Source: Dichetophora obliterata
Lineage: Eukaryota; Arthropoda; Insecta; Diptera; Sciomyzidae
Reading direction: 5' to 3'
Length of the DNA stretch: 64,000 nt
Assembly: GCA_963920525.1 (NCBI GenBank)
Contig: OY986438.1
Coordinates: forward strand, 189,850,962 to 189,914,961
In this document: positions 45,554 through 57,443 of the stretch, in pieces
Layout: the number at the start of each line of letters is the position of its first letter
Position numbering within the stretch: the stretch's first letter is position 1
Notes under the pieces: model-generated
Databases searched by the model: none
What the model saw: only the letters and a program-made list of their open reading frames with translations
Told to the model about the DNA's origin: nothing
Program-made: the position numbers and the translations under genes

Positions 45554-46401
45554 TATTGTAATTAAGTATAAGCAGCAAAATAAGAAAGATTTTTTCTTCA
45601 TAAATGTATTTTTAACTGTAAAATAATTTTTAAAATGTATTTTTAATAAAAAAATAAAATAATGTTAAATAATTAAAAATAATTCAATTATAAAAAATAT
45701 AAAAACAATGAGAACAAGGTGGTCTCTTAAATGCTCTTCTCCTGTACAAACAAGGAGTCGGTGCCCATTTTTTTATTGCTGATTCTTAAAGCAAAAATTA
45801 TGAGGAATCCAAAAAAAATAAAATTAGCCGGAAAATTTAGGAGCTTCTGTGGAAAATCGGAAAATTTAATTTTCATGGGAAAATTTAATTTTCATGGGAA
45901 AAAAGGTAAATTTCTGAGAAAAATTAGGAAAATTTAATTTTTCAATTAAAGCCTGATTCAATACCTTTCCAACGAGCTATCACTCGTTGCGATCGCTTTA
46001 GTATTTTTTTTTTAAAACAACTTTCAATGAGGTCCCTTATGAAGAATTCTTCAATTTTGTCACATGACAGTGGTGTACACCACCACTAAATCAGTCACTA
46101 TTAAAAAAAAAAAAATATGTAGGTACATTATTTTTTGCTGGGCAATCGATTGAGACTATTTATTTTAAAATTGGAGAGGGGTCGTCCAAAAATTTGCCAA
46201 TTTTGATCGTTTTCATATGGAATTGCTCTCTAATTGAACTGAAATGCTATTGGAATATCTTTCAGAAGTATCTTATGAGAATGTCTCTTAAAAGATCTTC
46301 TCGATAAGGCTAAAAAGAAGCACAATTGGATCTATAGAATGTATTCTAGAAGCAGTGTCCGTTAGAATGTATGTCACATTTGTATCAAAAATTTTTCTGG
46401 G

Positions 46402-47639
46402 ATGTTATCAGTCCAAAGTAACTTAAAATATTTCTTAAAACATATATTAGTACAAATTCAAAACATTTTTATAGACTTGTTGATAAATTTATTTTAATAT
46501 TCTATTTTGCATTATCTTCTCCTGTTGCTTACCATTCTTGTTTGTCGTTGCAGTTCAGGTGAAAAGATTAATGTAGCAAAAAATTAAATAAATATGGCAG
46601 CATCATAACGTGTCATGGCTTGCATTGCATTGCGAAAGCATAAAACAATGCCAACGCGTAAATATAATATAAGAATATTTCATAAAAATTCGCGCTCAAA
46701 AGAAAGCAAGACTTCATGTAACGCAATCATTTGCAAAATCCTTGCTACACTGTTGTGTGCAGTAATAAAAAAAAGAGACAATAAAAGAGATCATAATTTA
46801 ATAGTGCACAGCAATTTGAATAACTTCTGTGTGTTAACAGATGCAGGATTTTTTGTTCATATGTTAAATTTTTTTGTGGGAGAAGAACTTGATATGCAGC
46901 AAAAACCAGAAGAGCATCAAAACAATATTTTTGTGATGTTATATTTTTTTGTTTCAATGCCAAATATCAAATATAATAAAACAAATTTCGTCATCATTTT
47001 TCTTAAATAATAAAAAGAAAAACTGATGCATTTCAACCTAAAATATTAAAACATTATTAAAGTGAAATTTGTTATGGCTCATTTTATATAATGAAATGGA
47101 CTACAATTTGGAAAAAAGAAAATCTTCTTGAATATCATGAAGCTACAGGACATTTTGGAATAGGAATATGTTGTTATATCAAGACGAAATTTTGAACAGA
47201 TGCTTCTCTACCAAATATAAATTGATCCATTTCATACTTATTGCGTAGAAATAAATAAAACATGTATTATTTTCAAGGACTCTCGGGAGTAGACAATTGA
47301 GCTAAGATCAAAATTAAATTTTATAAAAATTAAGAATATCCAATCATCAGCAGATTAAGCCCATATGGGCATTTGCACAGAAAAGTCAACCATGACCAAA
47401 AACTTAAAACTTATTAAAAACTTTCTATTTTATGATATTATTAAGAGAAACATTTTATTTTATTAATTTAAGAAATTTCTATATAAATTCATTAACCATG
47501 ACGATCAAATTGTCTGCATTGTTTCGCAAATGTAAGTTCCTTTTGCGTAAATCCTTAGTAAATGTTTCGTAAACTTTTTGTTTTAGTAAAAATGGAAGGC
47601 ATTTATAGATAATATAGTTATTACTCCATCTTCTCCATC
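46402..47639. other. Non-coding stretch, nothing recognised
   Basis: AT-rich DNA between transposon E and the LINE. An open frame of 131 codons at 46615-47010 has no recognisable domain and is overlapped by an antisense frame; I do not call it a gene. Confidence 0.5.
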
Positions 47640-47711
47640 TGTTTCTCCCCCGGCTAGAAATGACATAACTAATGAGCGCAATAGTTCATTAAATTTAAGA
47701 GCTTTGTCGAG

Positions 47712-47996
47712 AAAAAAAAGATTTTCATTTCACGTCTTCAGCCCGAAACAACAAGTGAAAATGTATTGACGTTTGTTAAACACAACCAATTAGTAAGTCA
47801 GGCTGCTTTCTGCTCATGCAAGAAAATTGGCAATAAACCGTCCCACGCATCATTTATTCTCACAGTAGCTGCTGAAGAGTTTGCAACTGTTCTGAGCTCT
47901 AATCTGTGGGCTGATAATATCTTTGTTTCTGAGTTTAAGCCTAAACACAGCTCTAGAAGGACGAATAATATCACCAGTCAGACCCAAAAAAACTAA
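47712..47996 (+). pseudogene. LINE ORF1 C-terminal fragment
   Basis: The frame reads ISRLQPETTSENVLTFVK and later ASFILTVAAEEFATVLSSNL followed by WADNIFVSEFKPK, the usual C-terminal phrase of ORF1 proteins in CR1/Jockey LINEs (nucleic-acid-binding chaperone). It ends at TAA 47994-47996, overlapping the start of ORF2 in another frame. The N-terminal part and its zinc knuckles are missing, so it is a remnant. Confidence 0.75.
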
Positions 47997-50868
47997 ATAG
48001 GCTTTCCCTTTACTATCAAAATGTAAGGGGATTGCGTTCAAAGACGCGCGACATTTTTTTGTCAACTCAGAATTTTTCTGAAGATATTATCGCGTTAACT
48101 GAAACTTGGTTGAACGGAGGAATTACTGACTTAGAACTGTTTGACAATAGTTTTGAAGTATATAGGAAGGACAGACATGCTGACAATAATTCTGCAGTTG
48201 GTGGTGGTGTCCTATTAGCTGTAAGGAACTCCTGTGTTAGTTCCTTTATTGATATTCCCTGCTCTGCTAATATCGAACTTATATGCGTTAAGGTTGTACA
48301 TTGCAATTCTAATGTATTTGTTATTAATGCATACGTTCCTCCCAAGAGCAGTGTAGAGGTCTATGCAAGCCTTGCGGATTGCATAGAATTTATATTAAAT
48401 TTACTTGACGTTAATGACGACATTTTATTGTTGGGCGATTTTAATTTGCCTGACTTAAAATGGCATTCTTCTGACGATGAAACACATTTTTGTGCATCTA
48501 ATTCGAAGACACGCCAAGAACATATATTTGTTGACAATATATGTTCTGACTTACAACAAGTTAGTTGTATTTATAATAGTCTGGAAAGGCTGCTTGACCT
48601 AGTCTTAACTACAGACAGTAACAATGTCATTGTTCAGAAGGCACTTCATGCTTTGACTACTATTGATAATTACCATCCACCTTTGAGTATTTGGTATAAA
48701 TCCGATAGGGAGAATATGGTAAATTCAAGCTCTGTTGACACAGTTTATGAATTCAATTTAAAAAAAGCTGACTTTTTGGGGTTGAATCATTTACTTTATA
48801 GTAATTTAAATATAATTACAGAATACATAAATAATAATAATCTTAACAGTTCAATAAATTATTTCTATACGGAGCTCTTTGCCATGTTTTCTCAGTCTGT
48901 ACCATATAGTCTCAAATTTGCGAAAAATTCTGCGTACACAAAGGTACACAAAGGATTTAAAGACTCTTCGCAACAATAGAAATAGGGCATGGAAGAAATA
49001 TGTTTGTAGTTTTGACTCAAATGACCTAGAAGCATACAAACGTTTGTTTCTGGAATTTGAGAATTGCTCAGCTGCATTATATAATGAGTATTTGGATAAT
49101 ATGAAGCTGAGTATTTTGTCTGATCCAAAGAAAATTTTGGGGATTTATTAATGTTAAGAAGAAGACTGATAGATTTCCTTCTTCTTTAAAATTTCAGGAT
49201 GGACTTACTGACAATTCCACCATTATTTGTGGCTTATTTGCCAATCTTTTTAAAGAATAATTCTGTTCAGATTCTTTTAATCCTGATTTAGCGTATTTTG
49301 ATTATATGAACAACGCATCCAGAGTTTCTTTGGGGCAAATATCTTTTACCTCAGAGGATATTTTTAAGTATATTGAATCAATCGATGAGGATTTTAGCGC
49401 TGAACCAGATGGAATTCCTGCCGCAGTGTTAAAACAATGCGGCTCCGTTTTGTGTCAGCCTCTCTCGTTACTTTTTAATAAATCAATTAATGAAAGTAAT
49501 TTTCCTCTTTTTTGGAAAAAATCTTATATCAGACCTATTTACAAAAAAGGTTGCAGGAACGACGTCACTAATTATAGGCCTATCGCTAAATTGTCTTCGA
49601 TTCCTAAACTTTTTGAGCGAATAGTGTACGATCGAGTGAAAATTCACTGTGGGCAAGTCATGACAACTCGTCAGCATGGTTTTGTTACTGGCAGATCCAC
49701 TGTGTCTAATCTCCTTGATTTCACTACATTCTGCTTAAAATCTATTGATTCTGGTAGCCAGGTCGATTGTATTTACACTGATATAAGCAAAGCTTTTGAT
49801 AAATTACCACATAATCTAATTTTATTTAAACTTAAATTAATGGGATTTCCACAATATTTTGTAAACTGGATCAAATCGTATTTGATGGAGCGATCTTATC
49901 AAATACGGTTCCGAGGCGTGTTGTCTTCTGAATTTGTTGCAGAATCGGGTGTTCCTCAAGGAAGCCACCTGGGCCCACTTCTGTTTATTTTGGCAATTAA
50001 TGATGTTACCCACGTCATTAAACACTCTCATTTGCTTATTTATGCAGATGATATGAAAATATACAGAACAATTGATTCTAATGACAATTCAGACCTGCTC
50101 CAGTCAGACTTGAACTCCTTTGAGGTTTGGTGTTCTAAAAATAACATGTTTTTAAATCCAGATAAATGCCAAACTATGACCTTTTCGCGTAAAAGGAACA
50201 ATTTTATTTTTGATTACAAAATTAAAGATACTGCTTTAAGTCGTGTAACTACCGTCAAAGACCTTGGTATATGCATGGATTCTAAATTGTCGTTTAACAT
50301 GCATATTGATACAATTTGTAAAAAAGCGTCTTCTATGCTTGGTTTTATAAAACGGTGGGCCAAAGAGTTTGATAGCTTAATAACAACTACAACTCTGTAT
50401 TATTCAATCGTGCGTCCTCACTCTGAGTACGCAAGTCAAGTATGGTCCCCACATTACAATGTGCATGTTGATCGTATAGAAAGAATTCAAAAACGTTTTG
50501 TTCGGTTTGCTCTAAGAGGCTTGAGTGGAACTGACACATTTAACCTTCCTCCATATCAGGATCGTTTGAAATTATTAAAAATGCAATCTTTAAGTGAGAG
50601 AAGAAAATCTGCTGATATCGTCTACTTACACCAACTCATTACTGGTGTATTCGACTCTCCAGAGCTTCTTTCTTTTATAAATTTTAACACTAACCGTAGA
50701 AGCAGCAGAAACTCTAACAACTTGATTTATTTACCATTTAGTAGAACAAATTATATGCTAACTGCTCCATTAAATCGCATGAGTAAATTTGTTAACAACT
50801 GTAACGTGTTTGATGTTAACTTGTCGAAAGGTCAACTCAAAAGTAGATTGAAAACTAATGTATGATTA
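47978..50868 (+). pseudogene. LINE ORF2: endonuclease plus reverse transcriptase, frameshifted
   Basis: The endonuclease half (47978-48979) begins SLYYQNVRGLRSK and has TETWL, GGGVLLAV, INAYVPP and LLGDFNLPDLKW, the exonuclease-endonuclease-phosphatase landmarks of LINE target nicking. The reverse-transcriptase half (49306-50868, 519 codons) has NYRPIAKLSSIPKLFE, YTDISKAFDKLPH, SGVPQGSHLGPLLF and IYADDMKIY, with the catalytic aspartates present. The two are separated by damage: a 10-bp tandem duplication TACACAAAGG at 48935-48954 shifts the frame, a second shift lies near 49140, and TAA occurs at 49258. In a live element the protein nicks target DNA and copies its RNA there. Confidence 0.92.
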
Positions 50869-51239
50869 GATCTATGTAAACGCATGGTTAGTTGTTATGT
50901 CTTGTGTTGTCCCTGAGCCCAACCCATATTATGGTGGATAAATTTTTCTCCCTTTTGGTTTTTTATTGGACCACTTTTATCGATATCTTTGAGTTATTTC
51001 AATGATATTGGATTGGTTCTTAAAATGATCTATTGCGGAGAAAGTGTGAAAAAGCTGTAGTAGCTGAACTCTATTGTTATTGCAAGGCATTGGCTAAAGA
51101 TAACAGAAAAATAAATAAGTCAAGAAGAGGACAATATATTAAATTTGCTTGTTAATAACAACATTAAATTTGGCTAAGTATCTGCCACTTCAGCTCAAAA
51201 TCATTGCTAAATAATTGTTCTTTATAATTTCAGTAAATA

Positions 51240-51905
<666 letters not shown>

Positions 51906-52370
51906 CTCAACTACACGCTGTCGATTACAGCAAAAAAAAAAAGCAACAATAATATGCAAGCTGTATTACAGATATAACATGCCACTACAAAAAACATATA
52001 CAACTAAAATAAAAACCTAAAAAGGAACAGTGAAAACGTTTTATATTCGTTTTACCAAAGCCAGAACGTGTTTCCGGAGAACACGAGCAACTAGCTTCCG
52101 GTTGTTTTCGCTTTAAAAGCAGATGAGTGGTGATACTAAAAGTGGTTGAGTTTTAAAAAAGTCCCAGTGGTAGCAGGAACTCATGGCAACTCGGATGTGT
52201 GCCAACCGAATAACCGGCGAACACCAAAAACTCACAACCAAGGCTCAAAGCTATATAAACGTTATTATTAGTGATAAACTGAAATGATTATTAAGAGAAG
52301 TGTGCAAGAGTTCCTTGTGGGTGTGTGTGTATGTTTATGAGTAAGTGCGTGTGTGGTTGTTTGATACCCT
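51906..52370. other. Non-coding stretch of more balanced composition
   Basis: Includes GC-richer text (for example near 52070-52240, CCGGAGAACACGAGC and CCGAATAACCGGCG), unlike the surrounding elements. A GT-rich tract lies at 52318-52366. It may be host DNA; no exon could be supported. Confidence 0.45.
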
Positions 52371-52499
52371 ATAGGAACAAACTAACTTCTTTTTTAAAAA
52401 CAGCTAATTAAAAAACTAATTTTAAATAAACTAGTTTATGAACTAATTTGAATTATATTAACGGAGCATCTACTTCAATTTTGAATAGGTTTTATTGCA

Positions 52500-54933
52500 T
52501 TATTTGTATTTATTTGTATTTATTTAAGGATAAATTAGTACTGTAAGATACAAAAAGATCTTTAAGAAGTACAACGGTGAAACATAAATAATCAACTTAT
52601 AGCATATAATAGTTATAGACTTAAACAATAAAGAATTTATAGTTTAGAACAAAAGTAGAAATAAAAATAGAAAGTATATGATCAACTCATGACACTAGTA
52701 AAATTAAAAGATAAATAATTGATTACTAATTTATAATTTTTTTTTTCAGAGCATTTGTTACATATATATTGCATTGATTAAATGATAAAAAACAGTTAAA
52801 TAGTGAAAACTTTTAGTCGATTGCTTTAGTCGTTTGAGAAATATAATAAAACAGATAGCTTGAATTTGTTCGTACTAGCGATTGATTTAATATTAACTGG
52901 TAGTGAATTCCATAGTTTAATGGCATTGACGAAGAAAAGACGTTTAGATTGCAAATTTAGGTATGATAAGATTCCCAGTTCGGTTGGAAACAGAGAAGCG
53001 CAATTTTTGAAAAAGGTATGATGGAGTCCTGTAGATAATGAGCTTATGCAGAAAAATACAATTTCTCGCTTTCAGATAGTTAATTATGCTAAAACCCAAA
53101 ATGTTCTTACTGAAAGATGAGATATGGTCAAACCGGCTCAATCCGTAAACATATCTGGTCGCATCATTAAAGGCAACAAGTATTTTGTGCGCTGAGTGTG
53201 AATCTAAATTACTATATACTAGTTCTGAGTATGTGATATAAGGCACAATTAGTTGTATGACGAGTCTCTTTTTAGTTTCAATTGGTGTAAACCTAGCACA
53301 TAGCCGTAGGCAATGCAGCGTGAAATAGATTCTTTTGATGATATTATTGATGTGGTCGGAACATGACAGTTTTGAATTGATAAAAAACCCTAGATTTTTA
53401 ACTTTATTTACCATTTGCAGGTTGTTGGTATTTAAAAATATAGGCGGTATCTCTAGGTCGTCAAGTTTTTTCTTAAAGGTAGGCAGAACATATGACTTAT
53501 TTGCATTAAGGCAGAGATTATTGTCAGATGCCCACCTAAAAATTGCACTTAGATCATCATTCAACCTGCAGCACAAGTCGTCGAGTAGTCCTATACGGTT
53601 TGACAAATACAACTGAATGTCGTCAGCATAAACGTGCATAATCACATCATTGCATACGGTGAAAATGTCACTAATGAAGACACTGAACAGTAAGGGCCCC
53701 AGAATTGATCCTTGTGGCACACCAGTTACAATATGTTTCAATTCGGAAAATATATTTTTAATATGAACCCTTTGTTTTCTACCATCAAGATAGTTGGCTA
53801 TTAGATTAACAGCAGCATTGTTGAAGCCAAAAAGGAGCCTAAGCTTCTGACACAGAATGGAGTGATTGACACAGTCAAAGGCTTTGGAAAAATCTAATAA
53901 ACAGAGCAGTGTTATATGACCTGCATCAAATGAAGTCCGGATATCATCAACGACTTTAAGCATGGCCGTCGCACAGCTATGCCCAGCTCTGAATCCAGAT
54001 TGGCATGGAGATAGAAGGTTATGAGCATCTAAATGATTATTTATTTGTTTAGCCATGAGGGACTCACATATTTTTGAAAATACAGACAGAATGCTTATAG
54101 GTCTAAACTCATTCATAGTAGAAGCATTAGTGACTTTTGCAATCGGAATAACAGTCGCAATTTTCCACGATTCAGGAAAACATGAAGTAGTGAAGCAATG
54201 ATTAACAATATGTGTCAAAGGTTCAATTATGTAGGGTAAGATTAACTTTATAAAACGTAAGGAAATACCATCCTCTCCAACAGCATTAGATTTAATGTTC
54301 ATAATCGCTTTAGTGACGTCATTTATGTCAACATTAGAAAATGAAAATTTATCATATTCCTCAAATACACGAACATTACATTGAAGTGTATTATTGCCTA
54401 ATGAATTATTGGAAAGAAAGAAATCATTTAGATTATTAGGGTCAATGTCACACTGATCATTATCCTTGTTGCTGATACCGAGCTTACGTATATTTTTCCA
54501 AAGAACTTTGGAAGAAAGTGAACTGTCAAGTTTTCTGTGAAAGTATAATGTCTTGGAGTGTCTTATTACAGAGACAGCTTCATTGCGAGCAAGCTTATAC
54601 AAATTCCAATTCACATCAATGCGATGTTTTTTCCATCTATTATAAAGTTTATTTCTTTTCTTTATCACTGCTTTAACGTGCGAGGTATACCATGGACAGG
54701 ACTTATTTTCAACAGTCACGGCACGAAGAGGCACAAAATTCTCAAAAGCATATCTAACGTGCGATGCAAAAACATTCAACTTATCATCAACAGTAGCACA
54801 AAACCAACATTCGTCCCAACAAATTTGAGAAAGGAAAGAGGACGAATCACAAAATGAATTAAAGTTTATAGAGCAGAAAAGATTATATATAAAGTAATTG
54901 AAAAACAACTTTAAAAGAGGTGGCTTCAAAACT
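52500..54933 (-). mobile_element. 5'-truncated CR1/Jockey-type LINE flanked by 52-bp repeats
   Basis: The minus-strand body runs from a truncated 5' end near 54933 through the reverse transcriptase to a tail of AAATACAAAT repeats at about 52500-52530. The immediate flanks, 52448-52499 and 54934-54985, are 52-bp direct repeats that align without gaps at about 79% identity (TTGAATTATATTAA, then CTACT, ATTTTGA, TTTTATTGCA in common). They may be an old, long target duplication or a pre-existing tandem repeat into which the LINE inserted. Confidence 0.85.
52944..54929 (-). CDS. LINE reverse-transcriptase ORF, 661 codons, endonuclease missing
   Basis: Unbroken frame. Residues about 30-170 form the linker after the endonuclease (SQICWDECWFCATVDDKL, FENFVPLRAV, WYTSHVKAVIKKRNKLYNRW). 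The reverse transcriptase follows with EFRPISILSVFSKICE, LCLLDFSKAFDCVNHS, VTGVPQGSILGPLLFS and VYADDIQLY, so polymerase motifs A and C keep their aspartates. The C-terminal thumb region ends SNRTGNLIIPKFAI. The ATG lies only four bases inside the truncation point and is probably fortuitous; the full family protein would start with an endonuclease domain. An intact frame suggests recent insertion, which sits oddly with the diverged 52-bp flanks. Confidence 0.85.
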   Translation of the reverse strand: MKPPLLKLFFNYFIYNLFCSINFNSFCDSSSFLSQICWDECWFCATVDDKLNVFASHVRYAFENFVPLRAVTVENKSCPWYTSHVKAVIKKRNKLYNRWKKHRIDVNWNLYKLARNEAVSVIRHSKTLYFHRKLDSSLSSKVLWKNIRKLGISNKDNDQCDIDPNNLNDFFLSNNSLGNNTLQCNVRVFEEYDKFSFSNVDINDVTKAIMNIKSNAVGEDGISLRFIKLILPYIIEPLTHIVNHCFTTSCFPESWKIATVIPIAKVTNASTMNEFRPISILSVFSKICESLMAKQINNHLDAHNLLSPCQSGFRAGHSCATAMLKVVDDIRTSFDAGHITLLCLLDFSKAFDCVNHSILCQKLRLLFGFNNAAVNLIANYLDGRKQRVHIKNIFSELKHIVTGVPQGSILGPLLFSVFISDIFTVCNDVIMHVYADDIQLYLSNRIGLLDDLCCRLNDDLSAIFRWASDNNLCLNANKSYVLPTFKKKLDDLEIPPIFLNTNNLQMVNKVKNLGFFINSKLSCSDHINNIIKRIYFTLHCLRLCARFTPIETKKRLVIQLIVPYITYSELVYSNLDSHSAHKILVAFNDATRYVYGLSRFDHISSFSKNILGFSIINYLKARNCIFLHKLIIYRTPSYLFQKLRFSVSNRTGNLIIPKFAI

Positions 54934-55182
54934 ATTGAATTATATTAAGGCGGCAACTACTCTGATTTTGACATGTTTTTATTGCAAATTTTTATTAGAT
55001 TACAAGTTTATATATATTTAACTATGCTATTTCATCCAATACTATTAACTTTAGGCTTTCACTTTTATGAATTGATGTATTTTTTTTTCCAAAACATCGC
55101 TTTGATGTATAGAAAATTACAATTTCTTTTTTTTAAATTCATCTATAGCAAGTGGAATATTAACTAGTTTTCAATTAATTTA

Positions 55183-55326
55183 TTCTAAAGTAATTAAAAA
55201 AATAATTTAAATTTAACTAGTTTAACAAGTAGTTAAAAATATATGGGGTTTTTAGTTGATTTATTTTAAAGTAGTTTAAAAAATAATTTAAATTCAACTA
55301 ATGTAACAAGTAGTTGAAAACATATG
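55183..55326. repeat. Two-copy tandem repeat, period about 81 bp
   Basis: T(C/T)TAAAGTA.TTAAAAAAATAATTTAAATT followed by AACAAGTAGTT at 55183-55245 and again at 55264-55326. It lies within the right part of the TTGA-flanked element. Confidence 0.75.
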
Positions 55327-55482
55327 CAGACGTAAGTCCATTGACTTATTTAGCGGACATCGCTATACAAAATATGTTAGTTCGTTTTATGGAAAAAAGT
55401 AAGAATTTCAACTAGTTGTGGTTGATAAAAAACGACTTTTTCAACTACTTTTAAATTCGTTGATTTTCCTACAGGGTATTGA

Positions 55483-56365
55483 ATAAGTTTTTGTTTGTTT
55501 GTTTTTCTTACAAGCAAAATACGAAAAAAGTACGCTTCTGTTGAGTGGCTATCTATTGTTGTCTTTGTTGTTATTGTTGTCTTGGTTTTTGTAACGTCAC
55601 CCAACGACCAGGCATAACAAAAGCATGCAACAAAAGGTAGAATAAATAACTACTAACGCAAGAATTTAATGAAATTATAACATGTAGACAATCACACACA
55701 TACAAACTAATTGATTATGTTATCGTCTACATGCAAACCTTAGTAAATGTGAAAATTGAAACTGAAACGGAAATGCTTATTATGAGCAACTGAATGTTGT
55801 TTCAGTTTCTCTTTACGTCTTTTTTGCTACTGTATCCTATCATTTCTGCATATATAAAACTGGCACTGGCGTGAGTTAAGTTTTTACCATGTAAGTGAGT
55901 GTTGATATTTGTTGGTAACTCTATCACACAATAATTACTAAAACGCCGTTGAACACAAGCTGCTTCGTTAACAATATTTATAGAGTAACCAGGCGACCCG
56001 GTTAACTGGCATAAGTTAATTTCCGCTCTTAATTTGCTATTTCCTCTTCTGACATAAAAAGCCTCCCTTCTGAGTGGAAATTTTGCTTACTGCACTTTAT
56101 TGCAGCATCTCAAAGGCAAATGCACATTCATTATACTAAACTAGCAATTACCTGCTGCTTTGTCTGCGGTAAATATATTTAAGACCATTTCAAAACAATA
56201 TAAATGACATGAGTAGACATTAAACAAATAAAGACAATAGCAGCGGAAAATGTGAAAAGTGTTAAAAAATTTGTTTAAAATATAAGTTTCTCCTGAAGAT
56301 GGTCAGCGATAAAAAACCAGAAAATTTTGCAATAGTGAATGAAATATTTATTTGAAACGAGATGT
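55483..56365. other. Non-coding stretch, possibly host DNA
   Basis: Mixed composition with TTGTTG/TTGTTATTG runs near 55555. A TATATAAAA followed by CTGGCACTGGCGTGAG near 55852 would be compatible with a TATA element, but no exon or downstream ORF supports a promoter. Nothing else was recognised. Confidence 0.4.
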
Positions 56366-56369
56366 CAGT

Positions 56370-57075
56370 GCCTGCCATTTACTTTTTAAGGATTATTTCA
56401 CGTAAATTTTGCTCGCGGCTACGTCTAAGGTCCATCCGTAAGCTCAAATTTTGGCATACTTTTCCAGCATACGGTATCTCACCAATAGCAGCTGTAATGT
56501 TGTTTTCTTGGGCTGAAATTGTGGCTGGCTTGTTTTTGTACACGAGAAACATAGCACAGTCCCACAAAAAATAGTCTAGTGGGGTTAAATAGCATGATCT
56601 TGGTGGCTAATGAACTGCTTCAAAACGTGAGATTAATTGGTCATAAAACTCGCCTCTTAATAACTAGGTCCATGAAACTGCGTGCCGTGCGGCATGTGGC
56701 ACCGCCTTGTTAAAATCACATGTCAACCAAGTTCAACTTTTCCATTTTGTGCAAAAGAAGTCGGTAATCAGCGCACGGTGTATTGCTTCATTGACTGTAA
56801 CTTTGCAATTTTCATTATTTTTGAAAAAGTTTGGTCCAATGATACCGCCTACTCACAAACCGCACCAAACAGTGAATTTTTCAGGGTGCATTGGCAGTTT
56901 TTGAATTGTCTCTGGCTGCTCTTGAGACCAATTTCGTCAATTCTGTTTTTTAACGTACCCATTGAGCCAAAAAAGAGCTTCCAAAAAAGTTGATTTTCAA
57001 CATTTCTCAAAGGGCAAATTTTGAATTTTGATAAAAAGATTCAATGATTCGCAAGCGCTGTTCGTTTGTTAGTAT
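56370..57075 (-). pseudogene. Second mariner-like transposase remnant
   Basis: On the minus strand, broken frames give, in order, GGIIGPNFFKNNENCKVTVN, a region corresponding to the second catalytic aspartate block, then LTPLDYFLWDC and a 62-codon open stretch with FLVYKNKPATISAQENNI, IREIPYAGKVCQNLSLRM-like residues and SREQNLREIILKK. This is the C-terminal half of the same broad mariner-like group as at 22487, but a different lineage. Several stops lie between the blocks, and the QQDG block is altered. No terminal repeats were recognised. Confidence 0.75.
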
Positions 57076-57443
57076 ATTTATGGTAAAATAACAAACCTTA
57101 CTCAGCATTTCTGGCCTTGCCACATGTTACAAATCACGCGTGAGGTTTCAAAAAATGTACACTGAAAAAACAAACAGCAAACAAATGACCCTTTGCTTAA
57201 AAGATTTTAGTTCTCAATTACTTTTCCTTACTAGGGACTCTCTATTTTATTTCTATAAAGATATTTTATTCAATTTCTATGAACTCTGTTTTTTCTCTTA
57301 CTTTAGTACTCTTTTTTTATGTATTTAGTAGGATTCACTTGACCACCACTTGACCACATGACCACCTTCATTCAGTAAGTTTTTTAAGTATTTTTTATGT
57401 AAAGTTTGCGCTTTATCTCTGTCTACACTCTATGAGAGAGTAA

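Larger units (their letters stand above)
41611..46401. mobile_element. Transposon E: long-TIR DNA transposon of unassigned superfamily
   Basis: The right arm 45720-46401 is the inverted copy of 43318 back to about 42800 and, beyond the FB4-bearing insertion, of about 41790 back to 41611. From 43087/45951 to 43318/45720 the arms pair without any net indel (coordinates always sum to 89038). Outer tips are TCCCAGCAAAATTTTTGATAC and its mirror at 46382-46402. The unique centre holds one gene, the 680-codon ORF. No clear TSD was seen at the tips, possibly because the left flank was rearranged during amplification. Confidence 0.85.
47640..50950 (+). mobile_element. CR1/Jockey-type LINE, nearly complete 3' part, disabled
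   Basis: Contains the end of ORF1, an apurinic-endonuclease-like domain, a reverse transcriptase and a short 3' UTR. The 5' end is missing. The 3' end is unclear, with no obvious poly(A) or TSD. Coding continuity is broken at about 48945, 49140 and 49258. Confidence 0.88.
52375..55478. mobile_element. TIR element with TTGA target duplication, carrying a LINE
   Basis: The tips TACCCTATAGGAA and TTCCTACAGGGTA are inverted, with the similarity continuing into AACAAACTAAC/AAATCAACG. The 4-bp TTGA is directly repeated outside both tips (52371-52374 and 55479-55482). Subtracting the LINE leaves about 0.65 kb rich in AACTAGTTT words. Superfamily is not determined. Confidence 0.7.

Noticed and set aside
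46615..47010. 131-codon frame
   Set aside because: No recognisable domain, low-complexity flanks and an overlapping antisense frame; not supported as a gene.
55850..55980. Host promoter with TATATAAAA
   Set aside because: No downstream exon or ORF and no independent signal; the match is plausible by chance in AT-rich DNA.
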